Source: JAAYDF01 sp964511155 (GTDB lineage: Bacteria; Planctomycetota; Phycisphaerae; UBA1845; PWPN01). From it: DNA of 9,621 bases. Positions 7,052 through 9,621 of the stretch are shown piece after piece; positions within the stretch are counted from its first letter, which is position 1, and each line of letters opens with the position of its first letter. The translations under genes were made by a program, and so were the position numbers. The notes beneath the pieces were generated by a model. That model was not told the origin of the DNA. It made no database searches and worked only from the letters and a program-made list of their open reading frames with translations. Where the stretch lies: the NCBI GenBank assembly GCA_964511155.1, contig CAZEEJ010000202.1:1-9621 (forward strand), in the 5' to 3' direction.

Positions 7052-7954
7052 TTCGGTCCCCGTTCGCCGACAGGCGAGCACGGTCAGGTCGTCCGACTGC
7101 TCACACCCGGCACGGTGCATATCCACCCCGCGCAACACCGCATCCACCAGTCCCGCCGCGGTGTGGTCCTCACAGACAGGCAGCAACTGTACCAGTGCCT
7201 CCTCGCCGAAAGGATTGCTCTGGTCGTCGAGGGCCTCGGTGACGCCATCCGTGTAGAGCAGCAGGGCGTCGCCCGGGCTCAGGGGCGGATGTCGCATATC
7301 CGTGTAGCTGGCATCCCCGAAAACGCCCAGCATGAAGCCCGGCTCCACCTGGATCTCTCTGGGCATGGCTTGCCACGGTACCAGGAGGGGAAACGGATGG
7401 CCGGCCGAGGCGATCAACATGTCTTCATCAGGGGAGCCGATCAGAATCGCCAACGCGGTGACGAACGCCGATTTGATCTCCCGGCGCATCCGGAGCTGGT
7501 TGAGCCGGTTGAGCAGCTCAGCCGGCGACGCACATTGATCGACCAACGTCTGCACGGCCGTGTGGATGCTGCTGGCCAGCAGCGCGGCAGATGCCCCTTT
7601 GCCGCAGACATCCGCGATGAACAACCAGAGTCCGTTCGGGGTAACCAGGGCTTCGTAGTAATCGCCGCCCACCTCGCGGCAGGTGAGGTGGCGGCCGTGA
7701 ATGTCCCAGCCATGTACAATCGGCCAGGTTGAGGGCATGATGGCCTGCTGAACCCGTCGGGCACCGGCCAGCTCGGCTTCCATTCGTTGTTTAGTCAACT
7801 CAGCTTCGTGCAGCCGAGCCACCTCGACGGCCGTACCTACCAGGCAGCCCACCGCGGCGGCGAAGTCCAGATCCTGTTCGTTGTACGCCCGCCCGTCACG
7901 ACGGCTGTCCACGTAGATAAACCCCGTCACCTGCTGGGCCCGCAGCAGCGGCAC
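7049..7954 (-). CDS. PP2C-type (SpoIIE family) Ser/Thr phosphatase, C-terminal part of a frameshifted FHA-GAF-PP2C gene
   Basis: The listed frame begins with a GTG that has no Shine-Dalgarno, and coding clearly continues upstream in this frame to about 8046 (KSVLVADTSADVSLQVAHSV, then VLCVPLL), which is the second half of a GAF domain. So this is the C-terminal part of the protein begun at 8679. From the GTG, residues 1-45 finish the GAF domain, a helical linker follows, and the PP2C domain (about 80-297) has the metal-binding and core motifs REVGGDYY (D98), ADVCGKG (D115), SAGHPFPLL, YTDGVTEA (D236) and SDDLTVL (D288, D289). It should remove phosphate from Ser or Thr, plausibly opposing the kinase encoded 10 bp downstream. 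All catalytic acidic residues are present. Whether active protein is made depends on whether the frameshift is real. Confidence 0.85.
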   Translation of the reverse strand: MPLLRAQQVTGFIYVDSRRDGRAYNEQDLDFAAAVGCLVGTAVEVARLHEAELTKQRMEAELAGARRVQQAIMPSTWPIVHGWDIHGRHLTCREVGGDYYEALVTPNGLWLFIADVCGKGASAALLASSIHTAVQTLVDQCASPAELLNRLNQLRMRREIKSAFVTALAILIGSPDEDMLIASAGHPFPLLVPWQAMPREIQVEPGFMLGVFGDASYTDMRHPPLSPGDALLLYTDGVTEALDDQSNPFGEEALVQLLPVCEDHTAAGLVDAVLRGVDMHRAGCEQSDDLTVLACRRTGTE

Positions 7955-7995
7955 ACAGAGTACCGACCGAATGCCGGCGGAGACAACGCTGTGGG

Positions 7996-8679
7996 CTACC
8001 TGGAGAGAAACATCCGCACTGGTGTCGGCAACCAGTACAGACTTACCGCGTTGATGGTCCGCTTGAGCACGGAGAGACTGAGGGTTACCTCGGCCGGCGT
8101 CGTGGCCTTGGGACGCACGAACAGCAGTTCGCGGTGCTGCTCAGGATGACAGGTCAGGCCGGTGACCACGACCGTGGCGTCAAGCGCTTTGATCAGCGCC
8201 GAGCACGTGGTGTCGATCAGACCGCTCACGTCCTTCTGGTCGAGCAGTTGGCGGCTGATGTTGTAGAGCAGGGCCAGACGGCCATCCGCGATGGCCTCGG
8301 GGCGAACGGGCTCATGCTCGACCGTCGTCTGCAGGTTGCCGGGTTCCCGCATGAGGGTGATCTGGCCGGCCCCGCTGTCCCCTTGATGGAGCGATGCCTC
8401 CAGGATGCGGATCGTGACCGCGCCGATGTGCAGCACGTCGCCGTGAACAAGATGATGCCGTTTGAGCGGCTGACTGCCGAGTAAGATCCCGTTCTTGCTG
8501 CCGAGATCCTCGACCCACCAATTCCCCAGGTCGTCCCTCACAAACCGCCCGTGGCGGCGCGATACGCCATCTCCAAGCAGCACCAGATCGCAATCCGGGT
8601 CCCTGCCGAACAACGTGGTACGCTCGAGGCTGTGCCTGCTCTCGCAGCCGTCAGCATCTCGGATCAGCAGATTCGGCAT
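7996..8679 (-). CDS. FHA domain plus first half of a GAF domain, N-terminal part of the frameshifted FHA-GAF-PP2C gene
   Basis: FHA domains bind phosphothreonine peptides. Here the FHA domain (residues about 1-100) shows GRDPDCD (G25, R26), SRRH (S40, H43) and LGSKNG (S61-G64), the usual phosphate-binding residues. A GAF domain begins near residue 125 (LALLYNISRQLL...) and runs to LKRTINA (about 211), after which the frame is lost: the last 16 residues before the TAG at 7996 are unrelated to GAF. The correct continuation is in the frame that leads to the PP2C domain. The ATG at 8679 is chosen because GAGGTGG lies a few bases upstream and FHA homology starts at once; the ATG at 8805 would add about 42 unlike residues. 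The gene heads the kinase operon. Confidence 0.85.
   Translation of the reverse strand: MPNLLIRDADGCESRHSLERTTLFGRDPDCDLVLLGDGVSRRHGRFVRDDLGNWWVEDLGSKNGILLGSQPLKRHHLVHGDVLHIGAVTIRILEASLHQGDSGAGQITLMREPGNLQTTVEHEPVRPEAIADGRLALLYNISRQLLDQKDVSGLIDTTCSALIKALDATVVVTGLTCHPEQHRELLFVRPKATTPAEVTLSLSVLKRTINAVSLYWLPTPVRMFLSR
8044..8050 (-). other. Apparent one-base deletion (frameshift) joining the FHA-GAF and PP2C halves
   Basis: On the minus strand the sequence reads AACGCGGTAAG. Adding one G (AACGCGGGTAAG) restores LKRTINAGKSVLVADTSADV, a continuous GAF domain running into the PP2C frame. The matching plus-strand site is the CC at 8046-8047. No ribosomal slippery heptamer is visible. It may be a true inactivating mutation or a base error. 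Confidence 0.8.
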
Positions 8680-8877
8680 CGGATTCCACCTCACGGGTGT
8701 GCCGGACGGCACGTGGGGGGGGTCTTGGCCTCTCCCACAATCTTCTTGGGACAGGATGGCCCGTGAGCCGCAGATTCGCACTTCCAAGACGACATAGTTA
8801 CTCACCGCCGCCGGAAAAGCGACCGCTCACCCACAACATCCGCGGCTGCGGTCAAGTCACACTGCATGAAACATACG

Positions 8878-8917
8878 CGTAGCCGGAATGTGCAACACCG
8901 AGCCCTGCGCGGCTACG
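8878..8917. other. 8-bp inverted repeat upstream of the FHA-GAF-PP2C gene
   Basis: CGTAGCCG (8878-8885) and CGGCTACG (8910-8917) are perfect reverse complements separated by 24 bp, about 200 bp upstream of the operon's first start codon. It could be an operator or part of a 5' leader hairpin, but no protein or RNA family is indicated. Confidence 0.3.
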
Positions 8918-8942
8918 TTCTCGGACTTTGTAGTTCGTATGA

Positions 8943-9140
8943 TACTGCCCCGGTCTATGCCACGTCTACCCCTTCACTGGGGGCGATCCTCTGTCCTGTC
9001 GGGTGGCCAGAGCCCAGGTCATCCATCCGAAGCAGCGGACCGTGACGCTCTCAGCGGATGGCACCGTTCAAATCCGGTTCAAGAGCGGCAAAACGAAGAC
9101 TGTTCCTGTTCCTCTGCCGCGAGGCCGACGACGAGATTGA
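8943..9140 (+). pseudogene. Possible gene remnant with a WYL-like C-terminal pattern
   Basis: The frame is open from 8943 (after a TGA at 8940) to the TGA at 9138-9140 and includes ARAQVIHPKQRTVTLSADG followed by TVQIRFKSGKTK. The HP.Q...DG....F pattern recalls the C-terminal part of WYL-domain transcription regulators, but the match is by eye and weak. There is no ATG in frame; a GTG at 9003 lacks a ribosome-binding site. The last 11 codons fall in the direct repeat. It could be the broken 3' end of a regulator gene cut off by rearrangement, or a chance open frame. Confidence 0.25.
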
Positions 9141-9144
9141 CGCC
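9107..9144. repeat. Right copy of the 38-bp direct repeat
   Basis: It is identical to 2066-2103 except at base 9139 and lies in the same orientation, 7041 bp away. The flanks on both sides differ from those of the left copy, so the similarity is sharply bounded. It overlaps the end of the possible gene remnant at 8943-9140. Confidence 0.8.
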
Positions 9145-9293
9145 CACGAGTAGCTGATCCACCTTGCTCGGGCCATGGTGAACATCAAATGCCCGCGGGA
9201 GGCGGTCTGCGCCAAAGATGGCCAAATCCAGTGTAGCTGCAATAGTGGCGCGCAGATAGAAAGGCCGGGTATGCGTATCGGGATCGGGCGCGG

Positions 9294-9299
9294 TATAAT
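9294..9299 (+). promoter_or_regulatory. Possible -10 box (TATAAT) for the secreted-protein gene
   Basis: A perfect TATAAT stands in a GC-rich context 128 bp upstream of the ATG at 9428. No good TTGACA-like box is found 16-18 bp upstream and no extended -10 TG is present, so the promoter would depend on an activator or another sigma factor, or the match is chance. It would give a leader of about 120 nt holding the palindrome and the hairpin listed below. Confidence 0.4.
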
Positions 9300-9326
9300 A
9301 ATGGGACACGATATCGGGGGTGAGAT

Positions 9327-9339
9327 CGGTTCTGAACCG
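9327..9339. other. Short palindrome in the leader of the secreted-protein gene
   Basis: CGGTT-CTG-AACCG forms a 5-bp stem with a 3-nt loop, or a dyad-symmetric operator half-site pair, about 30 bp downstream of the TATAAT box. A repressor site is possible but not supported by any known motif. Confidence 0.3.
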
Positions 9340-9382
9340 TCGGCTTATCGCCCGAGGTGTGCTTGGACCGCCCGGATCGGGT

Positions 9383-9406
9383 TGCGCTGCCGCGTTCGGC
9401 AGCGCA
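9383..9406 (+). other. Strong 10-bp hairpin directly ahead of the Shine-Dalgarno
   Basis: TGCGCTGCCG (9383-9392) pairs perfectly with CGGCAGCGCA (9397-9406) around the loop CGTT. The hairpin ends 7 bp before AGGAGG (9414-9419). It could protect the mRNA 5' region, act as an attenuator stem or tune ribosome access. No T-run follows, so it is not a standard terminator. It matches no riboswitch that I recognise. Confidence 0.6.
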
Positions 9407-9427
9407 CCGGAAGAGGAGGATGAAGCG

Positions 9428-9621
9428 ATGTCGCGAATTACTGGTTTGCGCCCGGCGATGATCTGTCTGTTGACCGGGACGCTGGGCGTGTGCCCGGCCT
9501 GGGGGGAGCAAGGAACCACCACGCCCCTTGGGCTTGACGCAGCTGTCCGAGCGACCGCGTGGCAGACCGCGACGGAGAACAGCGAGGTTACTCTCACGGG
9601 CGCAATCTCGCGCAAGGGGCA
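9428..9621 (+). CDS. Secreted protein with N-terminal signal peptide, 3' end outside the window
   Basis: A perfect AGGAGG (9414-9419) lies 8 bp before the ATG at 9428. The earlier ATG at 9420 is out of frame and stops after 13 codons. The 64 codons seen begin with a classical signal peptide: basic n-region (R3, R8), a hydrophobic core from about A10 to V21, and a likely cleavage after A24-W-G26. C22 is not in a good lipobox (LGVC), so a lipoprotein is unlikely. The mature start (EQGTTTPLGLDAAVRATAWQ...) gives no family match by eye. The upstream leader is structured. The function is unknown; export across the inner membrane is the only supported statement. Confidence 0.75.
   Translation, partial: MSRITGLRPAMICLLTGTLGVCPAWGEQGTTTPLGLDAAVRATAWQTATENSEVTLTGAISRKG

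Larger units (their letters stand above)
8680..9427. other. 748-bp stretch without a confident gene
   Basis: It separates the divergent signalling operon and the secreted-protein gene and should hold both promoters. It contains a run of eight G (8715-8722), an inverted repeat (8878-8917), a possible gene remnant (8943-9140), the right copy of the direct repeat (9107-9144), a TATAAT box (9294-9299), a small palindrome (9327-9339) and a strong hairpin (9383-9406). No convincing -35/-10 pair was found for the minus-strand operon. Confidence 0.6.

Noticed and set aside
8680..8805. Upstream ATG at 8805 as start of the FHA protein
   Set aside because: The extra 42 residues do not look like an FHA lead-in, no good ribosome-binding site was found, and the ATG at 8679 has GAGGTGG in place.
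8640..8940. Sigma70 promoter for the minus-strand operon
   Set aside because: Several TTGACC- and TATGTT-like hexamers occur but none are paired with correct spacing and good matches.
9175..9423. 82-codon plus-strand open frame (MVNIKCPREAVCAKDG...)
   Set aside because: It has no Shine-Dalgarno, contains the likely TATAAT box and hairpin of the next gene, and matches no family I know.
9079..9615. 178-codon minus-strand open frame across the right edge
   Set aside because: It runs antisense through a strong Shine-Dalgarno and signal-peptide start, and its translation is low-complexity with no recognisable motif; typical of shadow frames in GC-rich DNA.
1..9621. CRISPR array, integrase, transposase or toxin-antitoxin pair
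   Set aside because: No evenly spaced repeat-spacer pattern and no such protein motifs were seen; the repeats present are tandem, inverted or two-copy.

Overview
The window looks like a chromosomal piece of a GC-rich member of the Planctomycetes. This is an inference from gene content, not a database match. The pointers are a giant transmembrane Ser/Thr kinase that carries an anti-sigma-type zinc finger, a long WD40 array and TPR-like helices; an FHA-GAF-PP2C phosphatase beside it; and abundant short tandem and hairpin repeats between genes.

Layout. Positions 1-1600 (+) hold two housekeeping genes with overlapping stop and start: thiL (thiamine-monophosphate kinase, missing only its first few codons at the window edge) and tsaE (the ATPase of tRNA t6A synthesis). 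ThiL carries a low-complexity insert of about 60 residues built around a duplicated 22-bp repeat. Positions 1592-1868 are a cluster of non-coding repeats: a heptamer array that contains the tsaE stop codon, octamer-type direct repeats, an 8-bp hairpin and two inverted copies of a hairpin element. A good sigma70-type promoter (1862-1890) then drives a tRNA-Glu(UUC) gene (1929-2001).

Positions 2109-8679 (-) are one signalling operon, read right to left: an FHA-GAF-PP2C phosphatase gene split by an apparent one-base deletion near 8046; the 1578-residue zinc finger/kinase/TM/14xWD40/TPR protein, whose Shine-Dalgarno overlaps the phosphatase stop; and, 43 bp after the kinase stop, a 49-codon ORF that is a near copy of the kinase's own zinc-binding N-terminus, with the same ribosome-binding context. 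A kinase and a PP2C phosphatase in one operon suggests a reversible Ser/Thr phosphorylation module, with the FHA domain as a phosphothreonine reader and the WD40/TPR part as an extracytoplasmic sensor or scaffold. No ECF sigma factor gene is visible in the window, although the zinc finger resembles those of anti-sigma factors. The module is bracketed by a 38-bp direct repeat (37 identical) at 2066-2103 and 9107-9144; the left copy lies 64 bp past the tRNA gene and 5 bp beyond the end of the mini-ORF.

Positions 8680-9427 contain no confident gene: a possible gene remnant (8943-9140), the right copy of the direct repeat, a -10-like box, a small palindrome and a strong 10-bp hairpin just ahead of a Shine-Dalgarno. 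At 9428 (+) a secreted-protein gene with a signal peptide begins and runs off the end.
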